Shown here: one piece after another, positions 53,991 through 62,846 of the stretch | Numbering within the stretch: position 1 is the first letter of the stretch | Layout of the letters: every line of letters starts with the position of its first letter | Source: JAJFHI01 sp050633705 | GTDB lineage: Bacteria > Pseudomonadota > Alphaproteobacteria > Rhizobiales > Hyphomicrobiaceae | Reading direction: 5' to 3' | Length of the DNA stretch: 64,000 nucleotides | Assembly (NCBI GenBank): GCA_050633705.1 | Contig: JBOEGZ010000003.1 | Location: 1 to 64,000 of the forward strand | Translations under genes and position numbers: made by a program | The notes under the pieces: model-generated | The model's input: the letters and a program-made list of their open reading frames with translations, nothing else | Told to the model about the DNA's origin: nothing | Database searches by the model: none

Positions 53991-55013
53991 TTAGTTTATG
54001 ACAAGGTCAAGGCTTTTCTTATCAATCGCCTTGCCATCACGCAGCACAACCGCTTGCGCCTTGTAACGCCCGGCCTGCCAACGCCGCTTATTCTTTAAAG
54101 ATTTGCCGATGTAAAACGCTGCCGTCGCTCGCGCACGTGGCACAGATTTTGTTCTCTTAAGTTGAAATTGCCCCGGCCCATTTATGCTCATCTGCACACG
54201 ATCACCTTTACGAAAATTGATGCCACGCACAATAAACAACAACGCTTTACTGTTGGCTTTTGGCATTGGTAAAACCGACAATCCTGTCTCGGCTTGCGGT
54301 CTTTTGGGCACGACACCGGAAAAACCAACTTCAATAATCTGACCCGTTTGATACCTGAGGGCTGATCTAATCTGCGGCGTCCATAACGCCTTACCCGTAT
54401 CGACCATCACGCCACGATCACACCCACGATTTGGTTCCTCGGCTGTGAAGGGATCAATAACACGGCCTTGATGGCGCACCTCTAAATGCACATGCGCAAA
54501 CTGAGCACGTCCGGAAAAACCAATCACGCCAAGTTGTTCACCACGGGCAACGACATCACCCCTCTTCACCGCAACACTTGCGCGTTTCAAGTGACAGTAT
54601 TGCGTTTCCCAACCATCGCCATGATCAATCACAACACCATTGCCACACTCACGCCCAGCTACAATCGACGCAGTTGCTTTGTTGACCAACCGATCACTCA
54701 TACCATCGCGGACATTTTTGATCTTGCCAGGTGCGGCGGCCAACACCGCGACATTATTTTGCGTTTCCGGCGTGCTAATAAGACGAAAATCCGTTCCCTT
54801 ATGTCCATCATACGTTGCCGCACCACAGGCAAAGTCTCGACGTGCATCACTTGCATCAACGTCGACATAGTTCTGAACAAAACATGTTTTTTGAATCTCG
54901 CACGCCACAGGAAGCGAAAGCTCAAGCGCTATTGCCGCAGACGAAAAATGGCTCAGACCAAAGCATGCGAGCAACGATATTACGATACGAATTCCAAACC
55001 TGTACCAGCCCAT
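53991..55013 (-). CDS. M23 (LytM) family metallopeptidase, second of a tandem pair
   Basis: A 340-residue paralogue of the downstream gene with the same order of parts: a signal peptide (GIRIVISLLACFGLSHFSS), the cysteine pattern CEIQKTC, then GHKGTDF and HVHLEV as zinc sites, and a C-terminal beta-rich domain. The two proteins diverge considerably in the C-terminal domain, so they may have different partners. The ATG at 55013 opens the signal peptide; the frame is open 28 codons further upstream. The 147-base gap to the next gene suggests they are transcribed together. Confidence 0.9.
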   Translation of the reverse strand: MGWYRFGIRIVISLLACFGLSHFSSAAIALELSLPVACEIQKTCFVQNYVDVDASDARRDFACGAATYDGHKGTDFRLISTPETQNNVAVLAAAPGKIKNVRDGMSDRLVNKATASIVAGRECGNGVVIDHGDGWETQYCHLKRASVAVKRGDVVARGEQLGVIGFSGRAQFAHVHLEVRHQGRVIDPFTAEEPNRGCDRGVMVDTGKALWTPQIRSALRYQTGQIIEVGFSGVVPKRPQAETGLSVLPMPKANSKALLFIVRGINFRKGDRVQMSINGPGQFQLKRTKSVPRARATAAFYIGKSLKNKRRWQAGRYKAQAVVLRDGKAIDKKSLDLVIN

Positions 55014-55230
55014 CGCGCCCAACCTTTCATCTTTCTTCAACAAGATGCATGCATCAAAAAAAACCACCAACCGCGTCCACGCCTGAAGTTTAGACATACA
55101 AACGACCGCATCACATAGGGCGATGATTATTTCATGTGTGAATACCGACCATCAAAATAGGCACACTGCTAGCTCATACCTGATCAAGCAGACCTTTGCT
55201 CATGGTGGACAACTGCGCGTTTGCGACAAA

Positions 55231-55264
55231 AAAGACCTGCCGGCTCACGCTGGCAGGTCTTTTT
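55231..55264 (-). terminator. Rho-independent terminator of pckA
   Basis: AGACCTGCC (55233-55241) pairs with GGCAGGTCT (55252-55260) around a ten-base loop. Read on the minus strand, the transcription direction of pckA, the stem is followed by six Ts. It lies about 50 bases after the pckA stop. A T run also follows on the plus strand, so it could be bidirectional. Confidence 0.88.
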
Positions 55265-55310
55265 CAAATTTCCAAATGAACTTTTAAACGGGCCTGTTGC
55301 TAGCCCCCGA

Positions 55311-56900
55311 TTACTCTGCCGCCGTTGCCGCAGCAGCAATTGGGCCAGCTTGGAGCACATCTTGATCAACATGTTCGGCGAACTTCGCAAAGTTCTTGGC
55401 AAACATATCAACCATTGCGGTCGCCGTTTTGTCGTACTCTGCAACATCAGTCCAGGTCGAGCGCGGATCAAGAAGTGCGGTTGTAACACCTGGCACTTCA
55501 GTTGGAACATCGAAACCAAACACTGGATCTTTGCGCATCGGTGAGGACGTCAACGAGCCATCAAGTGCTGCATTCAAAAGCGCGCGCGTCTCTTTCAACG
55601 GCATGCGTTTGCCAACACCATATTTGCCACCACTCCAACCTGTATTGACCAACCAGCAATCAACGCTGTGTTTGGCTATTAATTCCCGCAGCAGATTGCC
55701 ATAAACTGACGGGTGCAAAGGCATAAACGGTGCGCCAAAGCAGGTTGAGAACGTTGCTTGGGGTTCCTTGCCAACGCCCTTTTCCGTGCCGGCCACTTTT
55801 GCCGTGTAACCTGATAAAAAGTGATACATCGCCTGGCTTGGTGTCATTTTGGCAATCGGCGGCAAGACACCGAATGCATCAGCCGTCAACATCACAATGT
55901 TTTTGGGATGGCCTGCACGACCGGTCGAGCTGGCATTGGAAATGTAATTTAGCGGATAAGCCGAGCGCGTGTTCTCTGTCAGACTTCCATCATCAAAATC
56001 TGGAACACGGTTCTCATCGAGAATGACGTTCTCGAGGACAGTGCTGAATCCATTTGATGCGTCGAAGATTTCTGGTTCAGCATCACGCGTCAAACGAATG
56101 GTTTTGGCATAACAGCCACCTTCAAAGTTGAAGATGCCGTTATCCGACCAACCATGCTCATCATCACCAATAAGTGTCCGTCCCGGATCCGCTGACAGTG
56201 TTGTTTTGCCTGTTCCAGAAAGTCCGAAAAAGACAGCAGAGTTATCCTCGTCACCGACATTGGCGGAGCAATGCATTGGCATAACGCCCTTTGACGGCAA
56301 CAAGTAGTTGAGGAACGAAAATACACTCTTCTTCGTTTCACCTGCGTATGACGTACCACCAATCAAAACAATTCGGCGTGTGAAATCGCACGCAATAATG
56401 GTCTCGGTTTCAGCTCCATGTCGCGCGGGATCTGCACGGAAACTCGGCAGGTTGACGACCGTAAATTCAGGTGCAAAGTCAGTGAGGTCTGACTTTTCCG
56501 GTCTGCGCAGTAAGTGGCGAATAAACAGTGCATGCCATGCAAATTCGCAGTGAATGCGCGTTGGCAGACGATGATCCAAGTCTGCACCAGCAAACAAGTC
56601 CTGCACATACATTTTTTTCTTGGATGCCGCGTCCATAAAGTCCGCATAAAGGGCATCGAACTGCTCGCTTGTTATGGACTTGGAGTTGGACCACCAAATC
56701 GCATCTTCGGTCTCGTTGTCTCGAACCACAAATTTGTCAGATGCTGACCGCCCCGTATGCTGGCCGGTCTGTGTAACAAATGCGCCAGTTGCAGACAGGC
56801 GCCCCTCTTTCCCAGAGATAGCATGCTCAACAAGTTCTGCACCATTCAGATTGTGGTGGACAGTCTCACCACAGTCGACAGGAAACGTTTTTATAGTCAT
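55311..56900 (-). CDS. pckA: Phosphoenolpyruvate carboxykinase (ATP)
   Basis: Catalyses oxaloacetate plus ATP to phosphoenolpyruvate, the entry to gluconeogenesis from organic acids. The 529-residue enzyme has the kinase-1a loop GLSGTGKTTLSADP and the kinase-2 region LIGDDEHGWSDNGIFNFEGG. The substrate and metal-site motifs include GGTSYAGETKKSVFSFLNY and NTGWSGGKYGVGKR. It is transcribed away from chvI, as in rhizobia, where pckA neighbours the chvI-chvG genes. A terminator follows. It complements the acetate-like uptake genes at 31-38 kb: growth on acetate needs this step. Confidence 0.97.
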   Translation of the reverse strand: MTIKTFPVDCGETVHHNLNGAELVEHAISGKEGRLSATGAFVTQTGQHTGRSASDKFVVRDNETEDAIWWSNSKSITSEQFDALYADFMDAASKKKMYVQDLFAGADLDHRLPTRIHCEFAWHALFIRHLLRRPEKSDLTDFAPEFTVVNLPSFRADPARHGAETETIIACDFTRRIVLIGGTSYAGETKKSVFSFLNYLLPSKGVMPMHCSANVGDEDNSAVFFGLSGTGKTTLSADPGRTLIGDDEHGWSDNGIFNFEGGCYAKTIRLTRDAEPEIFDASNGFSTVLENVILDENRVPDFDDGSLTENTRSAYPLNYISNASSTGRAGHPKNIVMLTADAFGVLPPIAKMTPSQAMYHFLSGYTAKVAGTEKGVGKEPQATFSTCFGAPFMPLHPSVYGNLLRELIAKHSVDCWLVNTGWSGGKYGVGKRMPLKETRALLNAALDGSLTSSPMRKDPVFGFDVPTEVPGVTTALLDPRSTWTDVAEYDKTATAMVDMFAKNFAKFAEHVDQDVLQAGPIAAAATAAE

Positions 56901-57486
56901 CGTGAGGTATTTCTCCTACCCTCAATGAGTGTCAGTCGCCAAATTCGGCGCGTATATTATAGATATGCAAGAGAGCTGCCGACTTGGGCACTCGTCCTTC
57001 GACCTGCATGCGCAGCTTGGGGAAACAATTAAAGCCGCTCCCGAAAACCTTATTGTCAATGATTGACTACGCAACTGACAAACACCCCACAACTAGTCTA
57101 AAGTTGTAGGCTCGATTGCCGGAGATGGTTTCGATTACGTCTTCCCGGTTAACAGGCGCGCTTAAGGCTTCGTCTCTTGGCAAACTTGTCACTAAGTCTA
57201 ACTGGTCGCTCCAGTAGACTTCACCAAAATTCCCAAATTTGTATACAGATTTGGCAGAACAGACCGGTTTAACCAACCCAGATTAAGGCCAACAGCCAAA
57301 CACCAAGAGTTAAACGATGGTGACTCATAAATTCTGCGGCATTTGGTTAGTGCAGACCTAAACCCAACAATGTTGAACTGTGGATACTCCCCGGCAAGCG
57401 GCTGCGACGCGATCGGTTCGTTCAAGCGCGCGCCTCAACTGAGTGAACTTGCAGACAGAATCACTTGGCGACTTTAGCCCGTGCGA
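56901..57486. other. Long intergenic region upstream of pckA
   Basis: About 586 bases between the 3' end of the HugZ-like gene and the pckA start. Two short open frames on the minus strand (57067-57276, 57198-57425) look random. A 13-base palindrome-like GTCAATGATTGAC lies at 57055-57067 and a 22-base imperfect palindrome at 57233-57254. The pckA promoter should be in the first 150 bases. Confidence 0.5.
57233..57254. promoter_or_regulatory. 22-base imperfect palindrome upstream of pckA
   Basis: Bases 57233-57254 read the same on both strands except for one mismatched pair, centred on GTATAC, with outer arms CCAAAT and ATTTGG. It is far (about 330 bases) from the pckA start, so it may be an operator for a remote promoter or a decayed site. 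No known regulator motif is claimed. Confidence 0.35.
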
Positions 57487-58047
57487 TCACCGCCCATCAG
57501 ATCGTTTCACCAGGTCCTGGCCAGCGATCTCGACAATTCGCCCAAAGCCACCAACAAAGTGTGCCGATTCCGGACAAAGTTTGTAAAATCTGAAGTCGGA
57601 AAAATCGATATATTGGATTGCTGTCGGATGATTGGAGAGGAAACGATCGCGTATTTCCGCTTGGTCGTCGCCATTATCTAAGGGAATAATTGTCCCAAAT
57701 ACTGTAATGCGATCTCCCGCCATCACATCATCGCTGTCGCCGGTTGCATCGAAAAATACGCTCACTTTTGGGTTTTCCAAGAGATTTTGCGTGTGGCGCG
57801 CGAGGCTTGAAAGGAGAAATACCGGCACACCACCCCTGGTCGTTGCCACCGCCACGAGTGACACGTGCGGGTGGTCAGTGGACTTGTCGATCGTTCCCAG
57901 AAATGATTTTTTTGCTGTTAAAACAATATATTGAGACAACTCAACAACGTTTACAGTCCCGTGATCTTGGTCTGGCAATACTTCCGGTCGCGGAGCTGAA
58001 CTCTGGTCTGTTGCGCTGCCTGGCTTAACCGGGGCTCGATCTGTCAT
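57487..58047 (-). CDS. HugZ-like pyridoxamine-phosphate-oxidase-fold protein, short form
   Basis: A 186-residue protein of the split-barrel flavin-binding fold. HVSLVAVATTRGGVPVFLLSSLARHTQNLLENPKVSVFFD and the terminal HFVGGFGRI are hallmarks of the HugZ-type haem-utilisation group. Full-length relatives usually carry a C-terminal DUF2470 domain, which is absent here: the chain ends 17 residues after GGFGRI. Whether it binds haem, flavin or F420 is unknown. Its position between pckA and chvI, divergent from chvI over 162 bases, differs from the usual rhizobial order. Confidence 0.82.
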   Translation of the reverse strand: MTDRAPVKPGSATDQSSAPRPEVLPDQDHGTVNVVELSQYIVLTAKKSFLGTIDKSTDHPHVSLVAVATTRGGVPVFLLSSLARHTQNLLENPKVSVFFDATGDSDDVMAGDRITVFGTIIPLDNGDDQAEIRDRFLSNHPTAIQYIDFSDFRFYKLCPESAHFVGGFGRIVEIAGQDLVKRSDGR

Positions 58048-58209
58048 CCCACTTGCTCCTCGAACTGAGATATGTTTGGTGCTGCCTTATTCAGCTGGCG
58101 TTCAGGCCAGTAAGAGCACGTTACCACCTGCCATATTTGGTACATCATAGGGCCATAAAGCGCGGTGGAATGAACGTCAGCCGTGTGAGGCGGGAAAGGC
58201 AAGCAAAAG

Positions 58210-58920
58210 ATGGTCAAGGAAAAGAGCACAATCGCTTTAGTCGATGACGAGCGCAACATTTTGACATCCCTCGGCATGGCATTGGAAGCCGAGGGGTATA
58301 ACGTGCGCACATACAGTGATGGTGCAGCCGCACTTGAAGCGCTGACCGAAGAACCTGCAGATCTTGGCATCTTCGATATTAAAATGCCGCGTATGGATGG
58401 AATGGAGCTGTTACGCCGCGTTCGCCAACAATCGGACATGCCGGTGATCTTTCTCACATCCAAAGACGAAGAGATCGATCAGTTGTTTGGCTTGAAAATG
58501 GGTGCCGATGACTACATCTCGAAACCATTTTCCCAGCGTCTGATTATCGAGCGTGTGAAAGCTGTCCTGCGTCGCTCAGGCATTCGCGATGGGGTGGTGG
58601 AAGAATCCGAAAGCGCCCAGGTGCTGGAGCGCGGACAATTGAAACTGGACCCCGAGCGCCATACTTGTCATTGGGATAGCAAGCCTGTGACATTAACAGT
58701 CACGGAGTTTCTCATTCTCCAGGCCTTAGCAGCGCGTCCTGGGGTCGTGAAAACGCGCGACGCCCTCATGGATGCAGCCTACGATGACCAGGTGTATGTC
58801 GATGACCGCACCATCGACAGTCATATTAAACGTCTGCGGAAGAAATTTAAGCAAGTTGACGACGACTTTGACGTTATCGAGACGCTGTACGGTGTCGGCT
58901 ATCGCTTTAAAGAAGCTTAA
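58210..58920 (+). CDS. chvI: Response regulator ChvI
   Basis: An OmpR-type transcription factor of 236 residues. The receiver domain has VDDE, phospho-acceptor Asp56 in IFDIKMPRMDG and Lys105 in ISKPF. The C-terminal winged helix has LTVTEFLILQALAARPGVVKTRDALMD and DRTIDSHIKRLRKKF. ChvI with its kinase ChvG controls envelope, exopolysaccharide and acid-response genes in Rhizobiales. The assignment rests on sequence and on the order pckA/chvI/chvG/hprK/manX/ptsH. It is followed at once by a strong terminator, so chvG may use its own promoter. Confidence 0.95.
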   Translation: MVKEKSTIALVDDERNILTSLGMALEAEGYNVRTYSDGAAALEALTEEPADLGIFDIKMPRMDGMELLRRVRQQSDMPVIFLTSKDEEIDQLFGLKMGADDYISKPFSQRLIIERVKAVLRRSGIRDGVVEESESAQVLERGQLKLDPERHTCHWDSKPVTLTVTEFLILQALAARPGVVKTRDALMDAAYDDQVYVDDRTIDSHIKRLRKKFKQVDDDFDVIETLYGVGYRFKEA

Positions 58921-58930
58921 TCGGAACAAT

Positions 58931-58966
58931 AAATGCGCTACTGAACGAACAGTGGCGCATTTTTGC
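58931..58966 (+). terminator. Strong Rho-independent terminator after chvI
   Basis: AAATGCGCTACTG (58931-58943) pairs with CAGTGGCGCATTT (58950-58962) in a 13-base stem containing one G-U, with a six-base loop. A run of five Ts (58960-58964) overlaps its end. It is ten bases beyond the chvI stop and well before chvG. Confidence 0.9.
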
Positions 58967-59176
58967 TAAACAGCTATTTGCTCTAAATTCGCACAACCAG
59001 TACTTTTTCAACCCCACGGTGCCTCTTTGAAGCCCTATTGAAGCATCGTTTGCTCAGTTGTTTTGCGCAAATGGCGTTAGAACCTTTGCCAACAATACCG
59101 AGCGCCGTATAAAGCTAGTTTTAAGTCGGGAGCAGCGCACCCAAATCGTATCAACCGCTTTGTCAATGGAGGACGA

Positions 59177-61216
59177 ATGGCGCTCGAAGAAGAGCGACTG
59201 AGCGGCGCGGTTGAGCGAACCAATCGTTTGCTTGATAGCGCCAGGGTAAAAAGCGTTCGCTTGGCCAAGATTGCGACTTTTGCCAGAAAAGTTGCAAGAC
59301 GCGCCAGCGCAGCGGGCGTGCGTGCCTTTTCCAACACCAACGCCATTGTCGAAAAATTTTTCGCATCCTGCAAAGACCTTGAAATACCCGGTTGGGCGCG
59401 GCTATTTACAGACGGCTTTATGCGGATGCACCACGCCTGGGCGCCGGTTCGACACGCCATATCCAAACCCGTCACCAATTTCATCACCGCGACACTGTTG
59501 CGACGGATTCTCGCCTCAAACCTTCTCGGTCTCGTTTTCTTGATTGCAGGCTTTCTCTATCTCAATCAAAGCAGCACGGTTTTGATTGAAGAAAAACGTC
59601 GTTCTCTGGAAGTCCAAGCTGAAATGATCGCGACTGCAATCGCAAGTGGCGCAAAGATGCGGTCTGGGCAACCCGATCAAATGCTCATAGACCCTGACAA
59701 ACTTCCCTTGGATCGCGGCACGCTTTTCCCAACTCGTGATGATGCATTTACCCGACACGAAATGCAGCTTTCACCAGAGCAACTCGCTCCGATCTTAATC
59801 AAAATGGTGCGAGCAACTAAGGCGCGAGCCCGCGTTCATAACTTTGAAGGCCGTTTGATTATCGATACAGCATCGTTGCTGACGCGAGGCCAGGTTATCC
59901 GCCCTGATGCAGAAGAACGCCGCGCTACGGAACGCCCAAAAAACATCTGGACGCGCATTATCGAGTTTATGATTGGCCGCGAGTTTGAGGTCTACAAAGA
60001 ATTGGAGAGTGTCCACGCAACAGACTATCCTGAGGTCAATGAAGCCTTGCGGACGGGCGAAAACCAAGCGATGATCCTGCTGACCGACAAAGGCGAACAG
60101 ACCGTTTCAGCAATCGTGCCCATTCGTCGAACAAATTCCATCCAAGGCATCGTGATCCTCACCAGCCGCGAAGGTGAACTCGGCGAAATTTTAAGAAAAA
60201 ACCGCAATGCTGTTTGGCCACTCGCGATCGTTGCATTGATCGCAAGTATCATCACCTCATTCTTCCTGTCACGAACTGTCGCCGGCCCGATGAAACGTCT
60301 ATCAGATGCCGCTGAAAGCGTCAGCCAGAACATCACAGCACACCAAAGGTTGCCAGAACTCGTCGGACGCACTGATGAAGTTGGGCAAATGGCACAAGCC
60401 TTCCGCTCAATGACCGCGGCGCTGTTTAAACGAATTGAGGGAAGTGAAAGATTTGCCGCCGACGTGGCTCACGAACTCAAAAATCCTCTCACAGCCGCAA
60501 GTTCAACGGCCCAATCTCTGGAATACGCCAAAACTCCAGAACAACTCGCAACACTCGTTGAACAGATTCAAGGCGAGCTCAAACGCCTCAATCGCTTAAT
60601 CACCGATGTTTCAAGCGCATCACGTCTTGATGCCGAACTTGCCCGGCAAGCGCGCGAACCCGTACACCTCGATCAATTGCTTGAAAACATTGTCCAGTCA
60701 TTTAGCGCAAAGATTGAAGAGACAAATTGCAAGTTGGATTTCGTGCTACGCCCGACAACACCCACCATTGCAGGCTCAACAATCTCCGACGACCTGATCG
60801 TCTCAGGCAATGCTGGGAGATTGGCGCAAGTTATGACAAATCTGATTGATAACGCCGTCTCTTTTTCTAGACCGGGCGGCACAGTAACGGTCACTGCACA
60901 ACGCCTCAACGACGCCGTTCTGATAAGCGTTGAGGATGAAGGCCCAGGCATTGACGAAGATAAACTCGAAGCAATCTTTGATCGCTTTTACACCTATCGA
61001 CCAACCGCGGAAAGCAGCCGTGGAAATAATTCCGGCCTTGGTCTTAACATCTCACGCGAAATCGTGCTGGCACATGGTGGCCGGATTTGGGGAGAAAACC
61101 GCTTTGCCTCAAATCTCGATGTTGCCGACAACAGCACTGACGACCTGTCTCCACTGGGGGCTCGCTTCTTTATTGAGCTACCCGTTCAAAGCAATCGCGC
61201 CAAGCGACCTACTTAA
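59177..61216 (+). CDS. chvG: Sensor histidine kinase ChvG with N-terminal extension
   Basis: A 679-residue kinase. The first transmembrane helix is at about 112-130, a periplasmic sensing domain at about 131-345 and the second helix at about 346-365, then a HAMP segment. The HisKA motif ADVAHELKNPLT has His432, and the ATPase G-boxes are EDEGPGID and SGLGLNISREI. ChvG homologues usually have a short cytoplasmic N-terminus. Here about 110 residues rich in Arg/Lys/Ala precede the first helix, and the ATG at 59177 has a strong GGAGG, so the extension seems real. It is 12 bases before hprK. Confidence 0.93.
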   Translation: MALEEERLSGAVERTNRLLDSARVKSVRLAKIATFARKVARRASAAGVRAFSNTNAIVEKFFASCKDLEIPGWARLFTDGFMRMHHAWAPVRHAISKPVTNFITATLLRRILASNLLGLVFLIAGFLYLNQSSTVLIEEKRRSLEVQAEMIATAIASGAKMRSGQPDQMLIDPDKLPLDRGTLFPTRDDAFTRHEMQLSPEQLAPILIKMVRATKARARVHNFEGRLIIDTASLLTRGQVIRPDAEERRATERPKNIWTRIIEFMIGREFEVYKELESVHATDYPEVNEALRTGENQAMILLTDKGEQTVSAIVPIRRTNSIQGIVILTSREGELGEILRKNRNAVWPLAIVALIASIITSFFLSRTVAGPMKRLSDAAESVSQNITAHQRLPELVGRTDEVGQMAQAFRSMTAALFKRIEGSERFAADVAHELKNPLTAASSTAQSLEYAKTPEQLATLVEQIQGELKRLNRLITDVSSASRLDAELARQAREPVHLDQLLENIVQSFSAKIEETNCKLDFVLRPTTPTIAGSTISDDLIVSGNAGRLAQVMTNLIDNAVSFSRPGGTVTVTAQRLNDAVLISVEDEGPGIDEDKLEAIFDRFYTYRPTAESSRGNNSGLGLNISREIVLAHGGRIWGENRFASNLDVADNSTDDLSPLGARFFIELPVQSNRAKRPT

Positions 61217-61228
61217 TGAGCCCCTGCC

Positions 61229-61720
61229 ATGAGCGCCGTCGCACCGCCTAGCCTTCACTACGGAACTGTCATCGCGGTCGAAAATCGCGCCGTTCTGATC
61301 CGCGGACCTTCCGGATCCGGGAAGTCAGATTTGGCATTGCGGTGCCTCAACACGCAAATTTCATCAAACTTTTTGCCCAACACGACACATCAAAATTGCG
61401 TCCTCATCGCTGACGACTACGTCGTTATTTCGCCGCAAGACAACAAGTTGATCGCCAGCGCACCTGAAACCATTCACGGCCGTTTGGAAGTTCGCGGCCT
61501 CGGCATCGTCGCTGTTAAGACGGCCCCATCTGCCGAGCTGGTGATGGTCGCCGATCTTACGACGCCCGATCAGATTGAGCGCTTGCCTTTGCCTTGGCCA
61601 CAAACAGAACTTCTTGGTGTTCGGTTGCCAAACCTATTTGTTGCCCCCTTCGAGGCTTCCGCACCTATCAAGATCTTGATAGCTCTAACGGGACAAATCG
61701 AAACGGGATTGACGGCCTAG
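61229..61720 (+). CDS. hprK: HPr kinase/phosphorylase, short form
   Basis: A 163-residue protein that carries only the C-terminal kinase core, as usual in alphaproteobacteria. The P-loop RGPSGSGKSDLALRC, the catalytic ADDYVVI and the HprK signature HGRLEVRGLGIV are visible. It phosphorylates the seryl residue of HPr to tune the regulatory PTS. It sits 12 bases after chvG, coupling the two-component system and PTS control, an arrangement known in rhizobia. Confidence 0.94.
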   Translation: MSAVAPPSLHYGTVIAVENRAVLIRGPSGSGKSDLALRCLNTQISSNFLPNTTHQNCVLIADDYVVISPQDNKLIASAPETIHGRLEVRGLGIVAVKTAPSAELVMVADLTTPDQIERLPLPWPQTELLGVRLPNLFVAPFEASAPIKILIALTGQIETGLTA

Positions 61721-61967
61721 TCAGCCAATGCGGTATAAATAATTCTGAGGCTGGCGCAGATCCCAAGAAAACTCTTAAATTTCGATCGCCGTTCATCGAT
61801 ATTTTCCACGCCAAAACCTAGAAAGCGACTTGCCTTTCAGAATTGTTCTTGCGCTTGAGGCGAACCCTTGTCACGTTACACCCGTTATTTGCCCATCACG
61901 GATGCGGGCTTGAACAGGCATTAGACTTCCGTCTCATCCTGAATTTGATTGAGAGTGACACGACGAC

Positions 61968-62372
61968 ATGATCGGACTGGTGATTGTCACACACGGTGGC
62001 CTGGCTGCCGAATTCCGCGCGGCACTTGAGCATGTCGTTGGTAAACAACAACAGCTTGAAACGATTGCTATTGGTCCAGACGACGATGCCGTGCAACGAC
62101 GCGCTGAAATCATAGCGGCGATCGGCCGGGTTGAGAGCGGCAAAGGCGTTATCGTCTTGACCGACATGTTTGGGGGCACACCATCCAACCTCGCAATTTC
62201 TGTCATGGACGATGCACAGGTTGAAGTTATTGCCGGTATTAACCTGCCCATCCTTGTAAAACTCGTCTCTGTGCGGGCTGAAACACCTCTTTCAGACGCT
62301 GTCACCGTTGCTAGAGATTCCGGACGCAAATACATCAAGGTCGCCAGTCAGGAACTCGCCAGCGACTGCTGA
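61968..62372 (+). CDS. manX: Mannose-type PTS EIIA component (regulatory)
   Basis: A 134-residue EIIA of the mannose family. The phospho-accepting histidine is His9 in VIVTHGGLAAEF, followed by VLTDMFGGTPSN and GINLPIL. No EIIB/EIIC permease genes are present, so it works as a regulatory phosphate acceptor from HPr, as in the PTS of other alphaproteobacteria. It is 247 bases after hprK and nine bases before ptsH, and so forms a unit with ptsH. Confidence 0.94.
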   Translation: MIGLVIVTHGGLAAEFRAALEHVVGKQQQLETIAIGPDDDAVQRRAEIIAAIGRVESGKGVIVLTDMFGGTPSNLAISVMDDAQVEVIAGINLPILVKLVSVRAETPLSDAVTVARDSGRKYIKVASQELASDC

Positions 62373-62381
62373 CCCCCGCAA

Positions 62382-62708
62382 ATGCTACATACAAACGAAA
62401 CGATGCAAAAAGAAATTGACACCAAGCACCCCGAAGCGATCGTTACAATCCGAAATCGAAAAGGTTTGCACGCACGCGCCTCGGCAAAGTTTGTAAAGTC
62501 GGCGGAAACCTTTGATGCAGAAATTTCGGTTACACGCGACGATCAAAAAGTTGGTGGAACTTCGATAATGGGCTTGATGATGTTGGCAGCCGGCCCCGGC
62601 ACCGCTCTCCATCTCTCGGCCACGGGTCCTGAAGCACCCGAAGCGATCGATGCTCTTGTTGCTTTAATCGAAGACGGCTTTGGCGAAGACCTTGAAGAGG
62701 GCAACTAA
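62382..62708 (+). CDS. ptsH: HPr phosphocarrier protein
   Basis: A 108-residue HPr. The active-site motif RKGLHARASAKF carries His30, and the regulatory Ser61 lies in TSIMGLMML, exactly 31 residues later as between His15 and Ser46 in classic HPr. It has an N-terminal extension of about 15 residues relative to these. Phosphate is delivered by EI (encoded elsewhere) and HprK acts on Ser61. It lies nine bases downstream of manX. Confidence 0.95.
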   Translation: MLHTNETMQKEIDTKHPEAIVTIRNRKGLHARASAKFVKSAETFDAEISVTRDDQKVGGTSIMGLMMLAAGPGTALHLSATGPEAPEAIDALVALIEDGFGEDLEEGN

Positions 62709-62781
62709 GGCTTTGTGCTCTCAACAACAGATCACTTAGAACGCCGACACGGAAAACGCTACCAAGGCACTCTCATAAAAC

Positions 62782-62814
62782 GAAAAACGGGAGCGCCCTG
62801 AAAAGCGCTCCCGT
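62782..62814 (-). terminator. Rho-independent terminator of the TadG-like gene
   Basis: ACGGGAGCGC (62787-62796) and GCGCTCCCGT (62805-62814) form a ten-base perfect stem. Read on the minus strand, it is followed by TTTTCG. It lies 32 bases after the stop of the minus-strand VWA gene and may also block ptsH transcripts from the other side. Confidence 0.85.
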
Positions 62815-62846
62815 CTGTACAGGAGAAGGTTTCGTAATTGCCGCTT

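Noticed and set aside
54486..55118. A 210-codon open frame on the plus strand
   Set aside because: It is antisense to the second M23 peptidase, whose zinc motifs and signal peptide are clear; the translated sequence is Cys/Arg/His-rich noise.
57067..57425. Two short minus-strand frames in the gap upstream of pckA
   Set aside because: Both lack start signals and family resemblance, and they overlap each other; most likely chance frames. A decayed DUF2470 domain was considered but no similarity was seen.
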